Assembly: GCF_900143285.1 (NCBI RefSeq)
Contig: NZ_FRDN01000008.1
Location: 295,339 to 359,338 of the forward strand
Length of the DNA: 64,000 nucleotides
Origin: Desulfitobacterium chlororespirans DSM 11544
GTDB taxonomy: Bacteria > Bacillota > Desulfitobacteriia > Desulfitobacteriales > Desulfitobacteriaceae
Direction: 5' to 3'
Positions 37,203 through 46,763 of this stretch are shown here, in pieces (position 1 is the first letter of the stretch; each line of letters starts with the position of its first letter). Made by a program: the position numbers and the translations under genes. The notes below the pieces were generated by a model. It made no database searches. It was given only the letters and a program-made list of their open reading frames with translations, and was not told where the DNA came from.

Positions 37203-37218
37203 TGCAAATACCGTACCA
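37203..37218 (-). promoter_or_regulatory. Sigma-54 promoter of molybdoenzyme operon 2
   Basis: Read on the minus strand it is TGGTACGGTATTTGCA, with exact GG-N10-GC spacing and differing from the operon 1 promoter at one base. It lies about 230 bases upstream of the zinc-ribbon start, giving a long leader. Confidence 0.75.
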
Positions 37219-37449
37219 TACTATTGAATTTTCTTAGCTATTATTATCCTTTTAGATAAGGTGAGGTCTCAGAAAAACCAGATAGGGCAGAAAGACAAGC
37301 TTTAGGGTTTTAGGGATTTACATTCTGAAACAAAAAGAACAGATTTAGGCCGGATAGAAACAGATTGGAAAAAGCTCAGGCTGAGAAAATTCAGGATAAA
37401 AAGACCTTAACCTAAGCAATCAAGCTTTCCTTGATCCTTGTGAGGAAGT

Positions 37450-37465
37450 TGGCATAAAAAATGCA
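37450..37465 (+). promoter_or_regulatory. Sigma-54 promoter of molybdoenzyme operon 3
   Basis: TGGCATAAAAAATGCA has GG and GC 10 bases apart. It ends 85 bases before the catalytic gene. The divergent operon 2 promoter is about 230 bp away, so enhancer sites could be shared. Confidence 0.7.
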
Positions 37466-37550
37466 ATGGCATAAAGGTGTTCGGAATAAGAAGGAAAAAG
37501 CATCGGCCGGAGGGTGCAAAGGCGGATGCGGAACAAGAAAGGAGAACACC

Positions 37551-39926
37551 ATGGAATTTAAAAACGACTTAGGCAAGCCTTGGAAGTATGAGGAAGACGG
37601 TTTCACGGTCATCCGGACTTCCGTATGGTCTCCCCCGGGTTGTCATCCGGTGGGCTGCGGACTGAAGCTCTATGTGAATCAAGAGGGTATTCTTGAGAAA
37701 ATCGAAGGGGACGAGAACGATCCCATCACCAAAGGCCGGCTTTGCGTCAGATGCCTGGATCTTAAAGAAGTGATCTATAATCCCAGCCGTATTCTCTATC
37801 CCATGAAGCGCAATCCTCGGGACCGGGGCAAGGCTGACAAATGGGAACGCACCACCTGGGAAGAAGCCTATGCAATGATTAAGCAGAAGCGGGATTTTGT
37901 CATCGAAAATTACGGTGTGGAGGCGATTGCCGCTTACAGCGGTACCGGCCGCAACGGCGGTATTATGGTACAGGAATTTGCCCATGAGGTGCTGGGCACA
38001 CCCAATGCCTGCTATACTCAGTCCGGCTATGCCTGTTATACTCCCCGTGCGGCCGCTACTGCAGCGATCACGGGCTGTTATTACCCGGAGATCGATTATG
38101 GGGGCGGTGTGGAAGGGACCTATGATAACCCTGACTACAAGATTCCGGAAGTGATTGTGCTTTGGGGGAAGGAGCCTTTGCCTTCCAACGGCGACGGTCT
38201 CTTTGGCCACGCTTTGATCGATTTGATGAAGCGGGGCACCCAAATTATTTCCGTGGATCCCCGTGTCAATTGGCTGGCGACACGATCCGCCGTCCATCTG
38301 CGCCTGCGCCCGGGTACGGATGCGGCTATGGGGATGGCCTGGCTCAATGTGATTATCAATGAAGAGCTGTATGATCAGGATTTCGTGGAAAACTGGTGTT
38401 ACGGCTTTGATGAACTGAAAGAGCGGGTGGCTGATATGACTCCGGAAAAGGCGGCAGAGATCTGCCGGGTGGATGCGGAGATCATCAGGAAGGCCGCCAG
38501 AATGTATGCCGGTGCCGCCCAAGCGGGAATTGCCTGGGGCCTGGCCATCGACCAGAACCAGAACGGCACCCAGGCTGCCCAGTGTATCTTAAGTTTGATC
38601 GCCATTACGGGGAATCTGGATAAACCCGGGGGCCAGCTGGTGGGAGAAGCCAAATCGGCAGTGCCGGAAGCAGAGGATGGTATGACCTCCACCTATGCGG
38701 CTACCGGACATCAATTGGACGGATGGGTCGCCTTGGGGGAGGAACTGAGAAATAAAACCATCGGCATGAAGGAGTATCCACTGTACGTCAATTCCATCCG
38801 CAATGCCCATGCCGACCTGATGCTGGACTGCCTCATGACGGATAAACCTTATCGGATCGTGATGGCCATGATTCAGTCCACCAATATTATTGCCCCAACC
38901 AACTCTGCGGAAAGCAAAAAGTGGCATCAAGCCCTGAAAAGGCTGGATTTTGTCTTTGCCACCGACGTTTTTATGACTCCCACTATTCAGGCCTGTGCCG
39001 ATTTGTTCCTGCCCTTGAAATGCGCCCCGGAGCACGACAGCATTAACTACACCCATTATTCCGGCTCTCAGATTCATTTTGGGGTCACCAATCAGGCCAT
39101 CGCAGTGGGCGAGTGCAAGAGTGATGTTGAGATTGCCGTAGAGTTGGGCAAATACCTGGGCAGGGAGCAGTATGTAACAAGACATACGGATGAAAAAGCG
39201 TGGCTCAACAACCGGCGTGCCCAAAGAAATCTGATCGGCGGCGGCAAGGAAGATTTCGATACAATCCGGGAAAAGGTACACATCCAGCAGGGACGCAAAT
39301 ATTACAAGTATCAGACAGGCCATCTCCGCCCCGATCGTCAGACCGGGTTCCTGACCACAACGGGACGGGTTGAGCTTTATTCCTACATGTTCGAAGGTGT
39401 GGGCTCAGATCCGCTGCCTTATTACCGGGAGCCTCCCTTCAGCCCCTATTCCACTCCTGAATTAGCCAAAGAGTATCCCTTCATCCTGACCACCGGCGCC
39501 CGGACTTACGCCTACTTCCACAGCGAACACCGTCAGGTTCCGCTGTTACGTGAATTAAATCCGAACCCCCTGCTCGAGGTTAACCCGGAAGATGCTGCTG
39601 CTTTGGGTTTGCTGGAAGGGCAGTGGGTGGAAATCTCCAACCAGTTCGGGGAAGCTAAGTTTAAGGCCAAGGTAACCCCCACAGTACGCCAAGGTACGGT
39701 CATGGCACAGCACGGTTGGTGGTTCCCGGAACAGGAGGCCGATGAACCCAATCTCTCCGGGGTATGGCATTCCAATGTCAATACGCTGATTCCCAATCAT
39801 TACAATGGCTCCCTGGGATTTGGAGCGCCTTATAAATGCATGATCTGCAAAATCACGCCCCTCAAGGAAAGCTATGATGTGGATATGAACCGATTCCAGG
39901 AGAAATTCAGAAAGGTGGCGGGTTGA
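37551..39926 (+). CDS. Molybdopterin oxidoreductase catalytic subunit (operon 3)
   Basis: This encodes 791 residues. ATG 37551 follows AAAGGAG; the frame is open from 37461, but that ATG overlaps the -12 promoter element and cannot be the start. The [4Fe-4S] site is at about residues 31-69 (CHPVGC then CVRC). The 'SGYACYTPR' Cys near 163 is the probable Mo ligand. Other stretches are 'VIVLWGKEPLPSNGDGLFGH', 'GTQIISVDPRVNWLATRSAVHLRLRPGTDAAM' and C-terminal HGWWFPEQ. It is cytoplasmic by sequence. It is the longest of the three and directly followed by its Fe-S gene. Confidence 0.85.
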   Translation: MEFKNDLGKPWKYEEDGFTVIRTSVWSPPGCHPVGCGLKLYVNQEGILEKIEGDENDPITKGRLCVRCLDLKEVIYNPSRILYPMKRNPRDRGKADKWERTTWEEAYAMIKQKRDFVIENYGVEAIAAYSGTGRNGGIMVQEFAHEVLGTPNACYTQSGYACYTPRAAATAAITGCYYPEIDYGGGVEGTYDNPDYKIPEVIVLWGKEPLPSNGDGLFGHALIDLMKRGTQIISVDPRVNWLATRSAVHLRLRPGTDAAMGMAWLNVIINEELYDQDFVENWCYGFDELKERVADMTPEKAAEICRVDAEIIRKAARMYAGAAQAGIAWGLAIDQNQNGTQAAQCILSLIAITGNLDKPGGQLVGEAKSAVPEAEDGMTSTYAATGHQLDGWVALGEELRNKTIGMKEYPLYVNSIRNAHADLMLDCLMTDKPYRIVMAMIQSTNIIAPTNSAESKKWHQALKRLDFVFATDVFMTPTIQACADLFLPLKCAPEHDSINYTHYSGSQIHFGVTNQAIAVGECKSDVEIAVELGKYLGREQYVTRHTDEKAWLNNRRAQRNLIGGGKEDFDTIREKVHIQQGRKYYKYQTGHLRPDRQTGFLTTTGRVELYSYMFEGVGSDPLPYYREPPFSPYSTPELAKEYPFILTTGARTYAYFHSEHRQVPLLRELNPNPLLEVNPEDAAALGLLEGQWVEISNQFGEAKFKAKVTPTVRQGTVMAQHGWWFPEQEADEPNLSGVWHSNVNTLIPNHYNGSLGFGAPYKCMICKITPLKESYDVDMNRFQEKFRKVAG

Positions 39927-40277
39927 ATGGCGGGGTACGGACTTTTAATCGACTATGAATATTGTACCGGTTGTCAGAGCTGCGAGATTGCTTGCAAGAC
40001 CGAACATGATTTCCCGGTAGGAAAATGGGGAATCCGGGTTTTTGAAGAGGGACCCTGGCAGAAGGACGATGCTGACGATGAAGGAAGTCATTTTAATTGG
40101 AACAAAGTTCCTATTCCTACGGATTTATGCGACGGCTGTAAGGACAGGGTGGCCGCAGGCCGGAAGCCCACCTGTGTGCACCACTGCCTGGCTGATGTGA
40201 TGCGTTTTGGAACCCTCGAAGAGCTCAGTGCAGAACTGGCCAGGAAACCTAAGCAGGTACTCTGGTCAATCAAGTAG
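39927..40277 (+). CDS. Two-cluster ferredoxin-like subunit (operon 3)
   Basis: This encodes 116 residues and starts immediately after the TGA of the catalytic gene. CTGCQSCEIAC near residues 13-23 and CDGC...CVHHC near 68-87 give two [4Fe-4S] clusters. It is a paralogue of the subunits of operons 1 and 2, with a slightly longer acidic loop in the middle (DDADDEGSHF). Confidence 0.85.
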   Translation: MAGYGLLIDYEYCTGCQSCEIACKTEHDFPVGKWGIRVFEEGPWQKDDADDEGSHFNWNKVPIPTDLCDGCKDRVAAGRKPTCVHHCLADVMRFGTLEELSAELARKPKQVLWSIK

Positions 40278-40350
40278 ACTGCCCCGGAGGCATTAGGAAA
40301 GACGGAGCTGCGGGGGCGGGCGCCTATGCAGCTCTGATGCGGAGGTCATG

Positions 40351-40545
40351 ATGTGCGGATACGGAAATATATGTATTGGCTGTAATCGATGTGGAAAGTC
40401 CACGGCTATGCCGGGCCAAAAAAGGTTATGCTTGGCCTGCGGTACCGAGCCTCCCGCCGATGCGAAATATTGTCCGGTTTGCCAGCGCAAACTTCCTCCT
40501 GTGTTTCCGTCGTCCGCGGGAGAAATTCAGCCTGAAAAGCAGTGA
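40351..40545 (+). CDS. Small zinc-ribbon protein (operon 3)
   Basis: This encodes 64 residues. Tandem ATGs at 40348 and 40351 follow CGGAGG; 40351 has the better spacing and gives MCGYGN. CxxCxxC (CIGCNRC) near residue 8 is followed by CLAC and CPVC knuckles, so there are more cysteines than in the operon 1 and 2 proteins. Here it lies at the end, not the start, of the operon. Confidence 0.6.
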   Translation: MCGYGNICIGCNRCGKSTAMPGQKRLCLACGTEPPADAKYCPVCQRKLPPVFPSSAGEIQPEKQ

Positions 40546-40585
40546 TTCTACGGTAAACAATGGCAAAAATTATAGTGATAAGAAG

Positions 40586-40630
40586 GAGCCGCCCAGCACA
40601 AGATAATTCTTTTCTTGTACTGGGCGGCTC
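40586..40630. terminator. Long hairpin between operon 3 and the ATPase gene
   Basis: 17-base arms (40586-40602 with 40614-40630) pair with a single mismatch and an 11-base loop. The genes on either side converge on it, so it fits a bidirectional terminator, although no T-run follows. Confidence 0.6.
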
Positions 40631-40709
40631 TGTGGCTTATAGCGCTTTGATTTTTTACATAGTGTGCTGCGAGACAAAGAAGTGGAGAAAGAGCCGGCGT
40701 AGTGTCGGC

Positions 40710-43361
40710 TTACTGCTTTCTGCGCAAAAAGATTTTATAGATCTCCTTAAGAATGAGGGGGGTAATGGCTAAGCTGAGGACAATGCTCCAATCTCTTAAA
40801 GAGAGCATCTGGAGTTTAAAGGCATCGGAGAGGAAGGGGACGGAGATCACCATCAGCTGCAGCAGCAGGCCGACGATAATCGCCGCAATCAGGTAGCGGT
40901 TGGAGAAGAGGCCCACAGCAAAAATGGATTTGGTGGCATGTCGCATGGACAGGGAATAGAAGAGCTGAGAAGCCGCCAGGACCACAAAGGCCATGGTGCG
41001 GGCATAGGTGAGGATATCAGCGGGGATATCCGTCGATCCTAAAGTATAGCCGTATTCACGAAGTCCTATGTAGAAGGCTACCAGGGTTAAAGCCCCGATC
41101 AAAATTCCGCCGATGACGGCTCTGATGCCTGAACCGTGGGCAAAGAAGCTTTCTTTGGGGTTGCGGGGTTTTTGCCGCATGACTTCTTTATCACCGGGAT
41201 CTACACCCAGAGCAATGGCCGGCAGGGTATCGGTGATTAAGTTAATCCACAAAAGCTGGGTGGCGAGCAGGGGAACGGGCCAGAAAAAGAGGACGGAGAA
41301 GAAAATGGCGATGATCTCCCCCAGGTTGCAGGAGAGGAGGAAAATCACCGATTTCTTGATATTGTTATAGATATTGCGGCCTTCCTCGATGGCATGGACG
41401 ATAGTGGTGAAGTTATCATCGGTTAAGATCATATCGGCGGCGCCTTTGGAGACATCCGTGCCGGTGATCCCCATAGCCACTCCGATATCGGCGTTTTTCA
41501 AGGAAGGAGCATCGTTGACCCCATCCCCGGTCATGGAGACGATATTGCCATGGGATTTGAAGGCTTTGACGATTTTGACCTTATGCTCCGGGGATACCCG
41601 GGCAAAGACCCGCAAGCTGCCGATGCGCTGGGAAAATTCTTCGTCGGACAATTGATCGATCTCAGCGCCGGTCATGCTTTGCTCGATGGACTCAGCGATG
41701 CCTAATTCTTTGGCGATGGCCACGGCGGTGTTTTTATGGTCTCCGGTAATCATGACCGGTGTGATCCCGGCCAGCTTGGCATCCCGGATGGAATCCCTGA
41801 CTTCCAGGCGGGGAGGATCGATCATGCCCACCATGCCGATGAGGGTCAGATCCTGCTCCATCTCCTGGGGGCTGATCACTCTGTCCACATCTTTGTAAGC
41901 GGCCCCCAGCACCCGCAGAGCAGCGTCGGACATTTCGTCAGCCACACGGAGATACTCCTGCTTCATCTCTTCCGTAAGGGGGACTACTTTTCCGTCAACT
42001 AAGGCGGTGGTTGAGAGCTTGAGAAGATTGTCAATCGCTCCTTTGGTATGGACCCGGTAGCCTGTGTTCTCTTCATTGAGGGTGGACATGAGTTTGCGGT
42101 CGGAATCGAAGGGATTTTCTCCTACCCGCTTATATTCGGCATGCAAGGTTTTTCTCCCCAGGTTAAAGCGCTCCCCTAAGACCACCAGGGCAATCTCCGT
42201 AGGATCGCCTGTGCCCTGGCCCTGTTCATAAGTAGCATCTGAGCAAAGGACAAAGGTCTTCATCAGCTCTTTGGCATGAATCGTGGCGTCAAAATCTGAG
42301 CCCTCCCGGGGCACCTCTTGTAAATTATTCAGTGTGTAATACTTGACCACTGTCATTTGGTTTTGAGTCAGGGTTCCGGTTTTATCCGAACAGATGATAT
42401 TGACAGAGCCCAGAGTTTCCACAGCAGGCAGTTTTTTGACAATGGCATTGATTTTGGACATCCGGGTCACCCCCAGAGCCAGGACAATGGCAACAATAGC
42501 GGGAAGACCCTCGGGGATGGCAGCCACAGCTAAGCTGATGGCAGTCAGGAACATTTCAAAGAGGTCCCGTTTCTGGAAAAAGGAGATCACAAAGATGAGG
42601 ACACAGATGCCGATGGCCAGATAGCCCAAGACCTTCCCTAACTCTTCCATTCTCTTCTGCAGGGGGGTCATCTCATCGATCTCTTCATCAAGAATCTTGG
42701 CGATTTTCCCGATCTCTGTTTCCATGGCGGTGCCCACCACCACACCTTCACCCCGGCCATAAGTAGCTAAAGTGGACATAAAGGCCATATTCACTTGATC
42801 GCCAAGGGGAGTTTTAGGGTCCTGAAGGACTTCCTGAGCGACTTTTTCCGTAGGAACGGATTCACCGGTGAGAGCCGACTCTTCAATTTGGAGATTGGCA
42901 CTCTCGATGAGGCGCAGATCGGCTGGGATAAAGCGGCCGGCATCGATGAGGACAATATCTCCGGGCACCAGTTCCTCCGATTGGATTTCCAGGACCTCGC
43001 CGTTCCGGCGGACCAGTGTTTTAGGTGTAGTCATTTGCTGCAAGGCTTCGATAGCTTTTTCGGCTTTGAATTCCTGGAAAACGCCAATGGCGGCGTTGAG
43101 GACGACCACCAGGAGAATGATAATGGAGTCCACATATTCCCCGATAAAGAGGGTGATCAAAGCAGCACCGATCAGGACATAAATCAGCATATCTTTTAAT
43201 TGGGCAAAGAACAAGGCGATTAAACTTTTCTTGGGTTTTCCTTTAAGCTTATTGGTTCCGTATTGCTCCAAGCGGGCTTGGACTTCCTGACTGCTGAGCC
43301 CGGTAACAGGGTTTACATTGAGCTCTTTAAGCGTTTCCTCCTGAGATTTGGCAAACCACAT
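40710..43361 (-). CDS. Calcium-type cation-transporting P-type ATPase
   Basis: This encodes about 883 residues. ATG 43361 is chosen over an upstream TTG (43379) that overlaps the GGAG site. Motifs: ALTGESVP in the actuator domain, the phosphorylation site [17 protein letters not shown] and TGDGVNDAP. The TM4 motif IPEGLPAIV and the TM6 pattern [12 protein letters not shown] are characteristic of SERCA/PMR1-type Ca2+ (or Mn2+) pumps. The N-terminal cation-ATPase domain and ten TM helices are present. It likely exports Ca2+ from the cytoplasm. It follows a CDF transporter on the same strand. Confidence 0.9.
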   Translation of the reverse strand: MWFAKSQEETLKELNVNPVTGLSSQEVQARLEQYGTNKLKGKPKKSLIALFFAQLKDMLIYVLIGAALITLFIGEYVDSIIILLVVVLNAAIGVFQEFKAEKAIEALQQMTTPKTLVRRNGEVLEIQSEELVPGDIVLIDAGRFIPADLRLIESANLQIEESALTGESVPTEKVAQEVLQDPKTPLGDQVNMAFMSTLATYGRGEGVVVGTAMETEIGKIAKILDEEIDEMTPLQKRMEELGKVLGYLAIGICVLIFVISFFQKRDLFEMFLTAISLAVAAIPEGLPAIVAIVLALGVTRMSKINAIVKKLPAVETLGSVNIICSDKTGTLTQNQMTVVKYYTLNNLQEVPREGSDFDATIHAKELMKTFVLCSDATYEQGQGTGDPTEIALVVLGERFNLGRKTLHAEYKRVGENPFDSDRKLMSTLNEENTGYRVHTKGAIDNLLKLSTTALVDGKVVPLTEEMKQEYLRVADEMSDAALRVLGAAYKDVDRVISPQEMEQDLTLIGMVGMIDPPRLEVRDSIRDAKLAGITPVMITGDHKNTAVAIAKELGIAESIEQSMTGAEIDQLSDEEFSQRIGSLRVFARVSPEHKVKIVKAFKSHGNIVSMTGDGVNDAPSLKNADIGVAMGITGTDVSKGAADMILTDDNFTTIVHAIEEGRNIYNNIKKSVIFLLSCNLGEIIAIFFSVLFFWPVPLLATQLLWINLITDTLPAIALGVDPGDKEVMRQKPRNPKESFFAHGSGIRAVIGGILIGALTLVAFYIGLREYGYTLGSTDIPADILTYARTMAFVVLAASQLFYSLSMRHATKSIFAVGLFSNRYLIAAIIVGLLLQLMVISVPFLSDAFKLQMLSLRDWSIVLSLAITPLILKEIYKIFLRRKQ

Positions 43362-43396
43362 AGTTGAATCACGCTCCAATTTAATCTGTATAATGT

Positions 43397-44563
43397 CTAA
43401 ACCAAGGTTGTAACTGAGTTGACAATAACATTGAGTTGGGGATCTTTTTCCTTTAGTTTATGAATAATATCCTTGCGGATAGTATCGGCGTCAGGGATCT
43501 GGGGAGAGGGGACGGATAATTCAAAGATGACATTCATACAGCGATAGCCTATGGTCATACGGATATTATGCGCGACAAAGGAGTTGTTTACTTCCTCCAC
43601 GGCGGATTTAACGATCTCCTCCATACTTTTAATTTTTTCTTTGTCAGTGGTAATAGGGTCGATATGAATGACAATATTGATGTTCAGTTCTTCGGAGATG
43701 CGCTTTTCCAAGTCATCAATAATCAAATGGGCGTCGACAATGTTTACCGTATCCTGAATCTCGGCGTGAATGGAGGCGATGGTGCGGCCGGGGCCGTAAT
43801 CGTGAACTTTTAAATCGTGAGTGCCGATAATATACATTCCTTCATTGACAAAGCCTTTGACCTGATTGCACAATTCGGGGTTAGGGGAGGAGCCCAATAA
43901 GATATTGACTGTTTCCTTGGCCACATTATATCCTGTATAAAGGATGAAAAGGGAGATGAGAAGACCAACATATCCGTCAATGGCAAGATCAAAAGTGTGA
44001 CCAATCAATGTGGAGAGGATGACGGCACTGGTGGCTAAAGCATCGTTGAGGCTGTCATAAGCAGTGGCTTTATTGATTCCCGAATTAATGATATTCCCGA
44101 TATAACGGTTATAGAAATACATCCAGATTTTTAAAAGTACAGAAAAAAGCAGGATAACTAAAGAAATCCAGCTGAAAATGACCGCTTCCGGGTGCAGGAT
44201 CTTAGTGAAGGAATTTTTGAGAAGTTCGATGCCGACCATAAAGATAATAAACGAGACGACCAGGGAAGAGATGTACTCGATCCGGCCGTGACCAAAGGGG
44301 TGTTCTATATCCGGCGGCCGGTTGCTCATTTTGGCCGCGATGATGGCGATGACGGAGGAGCCGCAGTCGGAGAGGTTATTAAAAGCGTCGGAAATAACAG
44401 CAATACTGTTCATAAAAAGGCCCAGCAAAAGCTTAAGTATAAATAAAATCAGGTTGCAGATGATACCTAATGCTCCCGCCAGAACTCCATACCGCTCGCG
44501 AACCCGCTTATCTGAGATGTTTTCATGGTGGGGAATAAAGCGGTGAATGATAAATTTGATCAA
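43397..44563 (-). CDS. Cation diffusion facilitator (CDF) transporter
   Basis: This encodes 388 residues with a TTG start preceded by AAGGGG on the minus strand. There are six TM helices. Metal-site motifs are 'DAFNNLSDCG' in TM2 and a 'HPFGHGRIEY' loop, with a second Asp/His set ('YDSLNDALATS') in TM5. The C-terminal dimer domain (about 215-300) is longer than usual, with an extra alpha/beta segment to 388. It exports a divalent metal such as Zn, Mn or Fe in exchange for H+. It is probably co-transcribed with the P-type ATPase 17 bases downstream. Confidence 0.88.
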   Translation of the reverse strand: MIKFIIHRFIPHHENISDKRVRERYGVLAGALGIICNLILFILKLLLGLFMNSIAVISDAFNNLSDCGSSVIAIIAAKMSNRPPDIEHPFGHGRIEYISSLVVSFIIFMVGIELLKNSFTKILHPEAVIFSWISLVILLFSVLLKIWMYFYNRYIGNIINSGINKATAYDSLNDALATSAVILSTLIGHTFDLAIDGYVGLLISLFILYTGYNVAKETVNILLGSSPNPELCNQVKGFVNEGMYIIGTHDLKVHDYGPGRTIASIHAEIQDTVNIVDAHLIIDDLEKRISEELNINIVIHIDPITTDKEKIKSMEEIVKSAVEEVNNSFVAHNIRMTIGYRCMNVIFELSVPSPQIPDADTIRKDIIHKLKEKDPQLNVIVNSVTTLV

Positions 44564-44768
44564 TGGTTTACCCCTTCCTAAGCGGATACTTCAATGAATA
44601 GCATCCCAAAGATTTGTCACTTTGATTCGAAGAAAAAATAAGGTATTATAATAGAAGTGCTCTAAGGAGAGCAGGGAGGATTCTAGACATTGGTAAGTTA
44701 TTCCTATAATATAATAATATCATGCCTAGGACAATTACAAAAATAGCAGAACATAAGGTGGATAGAAT

Positions 44769-45668
44769 ATGATTGACTTTAAAAAGATAGAGATGAGAGA
44801 TAAAGAGTGGGTAAAATCTCTGCTGGAAGCGGCGGATCTTAGTGGTTGTCATCAAAATTTTACGAATTTATTTTCATGGTCGGGGACGTATCACTACCAG
44901 GTGGCTCAAGTGCAGGATTATCTTGTGATCAAAGGACGGCTGGCAGAGACCTCTTATTATTTTTATCCGGCAGGCACCGGTGATGTGCAGCCGGTTCTGG
45001 AAGCAATGAAAAAAGATGCCCAGGAAAATGGGCATGAATTTATCGTACTGGGAATTTCCCCGGAAAATATGGCGACTTTGAAGGAATTGTATCCTGAGCA
45101 TTTTGAATATGAAGAAATGCGGGATAGCTTTGATTATGTCTATCTGGCGGAGAAGCTGGCTACGCTGGCCGGGAGAAAGCTGCAGGCCAAGCGAAACCAT
45201 ATCAATCGTTTCGAGGCCAATCATACCTGGGCTTTCGAGCTGCTCACTCCGGAAAACCTGGCTGAATGTTGGGAAATGAATTTGGAATGGTGCCGGAGGA
45301 ATGACTGTAAAGATGATGAGCAGCTAAGGGCTGAATACTGTGCTGTAAAACGGGATTTTGATTACTTCACAGACCTGGAGCTGGAAGGTGGGTTACTGCG
45401 CGCGGATGGCAAGATCGTGGCCTTTACCATGGGAGAACGGCTCAATTCCGATACTTATGTGGTCCATGTGGAGAAAGCCTTTGGGGAGATTCAAGGAGCT
45501 TACCAAATGATTAACCGGGAATTTGTGAGATGGATCAGGGAGACCTATCCGGATATGATCTATGTGAACCGGGAAGAGGACATGGGGTATGAGGGGTTGC
45601 GCAAAGCAAAATTATCCTATCATCCTGATAAAATGGAAGAGAAGTTCCTGGCCCGGTATTTTGCTTAG
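44769..45668 (+). CDS. DUF2156 (GNAT-fold aminoacyl-lipid transferase-like) protein
   Basis: This encodes 299 residues. The pattern 'NFTNLFSWSGTYHYQV...LVIKGR' in the N-terminal half and 'KRNHINRFEANHTW...GKIVAFTMGERLNSDTYVVHVEKAFGEIQGAYQMIN' in the C-terminal half match the DUF2156 family. This family has a double GNAT-like fold related to the C-terminal domain of lysylphosphatidylglycerol synthases. Its activity in this organism is unknown. It is followed 42 bp later by another GNAT gene, so the two may form an operon. Confidence 0.8.
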   Translation: MIDFKKIEMRDKEWVKSLLEAADLSGCHQNFTNLFSWSGTYHYQVAQVQDYLVIKGRLAETSYYFYPAGTGDVQPVLEAMKKDAQENGHEFIVLGISPENMATLKELYPEHFEYEEMRDSFDYVYLAEKLATLAGRKLQAKRNHINRFEANHTWAFELLTPENLAECWEMNLEWCRRNDCKDDEQLRAEYCAVKRDFDYFTDLELEGGLLRADGKIVAFTMGERLNSDTYVVHVEKAFGEIQGAYQMINREFVRWIRETYPDMIYVNREEDMGYEGLRKAKLSYHPDKMEEKFLARYFA

Positions 45669-45709
45669 GCAGTTCCCTGCGGTTTGACTTTAAAAATAAG
45701 GAGACAGCT

Positions 45710-46639
45710 ATGAAAGAAATGCGGCCGGCTCTTTGGTCCGATATGGAGCGACTGAAAGCTATCTGGAAGCTTTGCTTTGGGGATGGGGATTCTTTTATTG
45801 ATTTTTATTTTGCCCGGCGTTTCCATCCGGAACAGGTTGCTGTCTATCTTGTCGATCAGGTTATTACGGCGATGCTGACTATGATTCCGATCCAATATGT
45901 GGACGGCCCCGAAGGGCAGAAGACCAGGCAAGGCGCTATGCTTTATGCCATTGCCACCCATCCGGATTTTCAGCGCCGGGGGATGGCCTCGGAGCTGATG
46001 GAGTGGGCCCGGTCTTATCTGGGAAGCCGGCAGGCAGAGTTATGTGTTCTGGTACCGGCTGAAGAGAAGCTGTTCGGCTTTTATGAGCGGCAAGGGTACC
46101 AGGCAGAATTTACCCTCCGTGAAGCGGTACTGAACCGCGATGAGATTCGGGTTATGGGTGAGCCCCCCTATACTAAGATGGAGGAAACACCGGACTTTGC
46201 GGTTGCGGCTGCCCTTCCTCAAACGTATAACAGCATCCGCAATCAGCTTCTCCGCGGAACTCCTTATATCGCCTATGGGGAAGAAGAGGTTGCCTATCAA
46301 AAGCAGGTTTCCCGGCTTTCCGGGGCAGACCTTTATGAGCTAAGCAGCGGGGGAGTTCAGGGGTGCGCGGCGGTGGAATGTTTGACTGAGGATAAGGTTT
46401 TGGTTAAGGAGCTTTTAGTTCCAGAGACGCTTATTGCTCAGGGATTGAAGGCCTTGGCCCAAACCATCCCGGCTCAGGAATTCATCATCCGGACACCTGC
46501 CCCTTGGGGTCAGGAGATGGGAGGTCAAATCCGCTCCTTTGGCATGCTGAAAAGAACAAGTTGCCGGGAATGGGGAGCCGTTGCTCCTGACGATGGAGTA
46601 TGGGGAAAAACAGCATATCTTGGGCTTGCATTCGACTGA
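45710..46639 (+). CDS. Eis-like GNAT acetyltransferase
   Basis: This encodes 309 residues. The N-terminal GNAT core has 'YAIATHPDFQRRGMASELMEWA', with the R-R-G-M-A acetyl-CoA loop near residue 90, and 'FYERQGYQAEF'. A second domain follows, with a C-terminal sterol-carrier-like segment as in Eis-type N-acetyltransferases. It may acetylate a small amine or an antibiotic; the substrate is not predictable. ATG follows ATAAGGAG. Confidence 0.8.
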   Translation: MKEMRPALWSDMERLKAIWKLCFGDGDSFIDFYFARRFHPEQVAVYLVDQVITAMLTMIPIQYVDGPEGQKTRQGAMLYAIATHPDFQRRGMASELMEWARSYLGSRQAELCVLVPAEEKLFGFYERQGYQAEFTLREAVLNRDEIRVMGEPPYTKMEETPDFAVAAALPQTYNSIRNQLLRGTPYIAYGEEEVAYQKQVSRLSGADLYELSSGGVQGCAAVECLTEDKVLVKELLVPETLIAQGLKALAQTIPAQEFIIRTPAPWGQEMGGQIRSFGMLKRTSCREWGAVAPDDGVWGKTAYLGLAFD

Positions 46640-46644
46640 ATCAG

Positions 46645-46670
46645 CCCTGCCCTAGCAGCAGGGTTTTCTT
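46645..46670 (+). terminator. Terminator after the Eis-like gene
   Basis: CCCTGC (46645-46650) and GCAGGG (46658-46663) form a stem with a 7-base loop followed by TTTTCTT. Confidence 0.7.
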
Positions 46671-46683
46671 CTGAAATTAAAGA

Positions 46684-46724
46684 AAAAGAACAGGATTGTG
46701 ATTAACCACAATTTCTGTTCTTTT
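46684..46724. terminator. Long bidirectional hairpin between convergent genes
   Basis: AAAAGAACAG (46684-46693) pairs with CTGTTCTTTT (46715-46724), and the inner ATTGTG/CACAAT also pair. A- and T-rich ends suit termination in both directions. Confidence 0.65.
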
Positions 46725-46763
46725 GGCTTTTAAGGGAGGATTTAGAGTTGCTTGGTTTGAGGA

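Noticed and set aside
37461..37550. Upstream in-frame ATG of the operon 3 catalytic subunit
   Set aside because: It overlaps the -12 element of the promoter and has no ribosome site; ATG 37551 with AAAGGAG is used.
23203..39926. Naming the three molybdoenzymes acetylene hydratase or transhydroxylase
   Set aside because: Overall family and Fe-S/Mo motifs fit many members, but no residue set I can see decides the substrate.
40560..40772. Small + strand ORF after operon 3
   Set aside because: It covers a hairpin and the end of the ATPase gene on the other strand and has no ribosome site.
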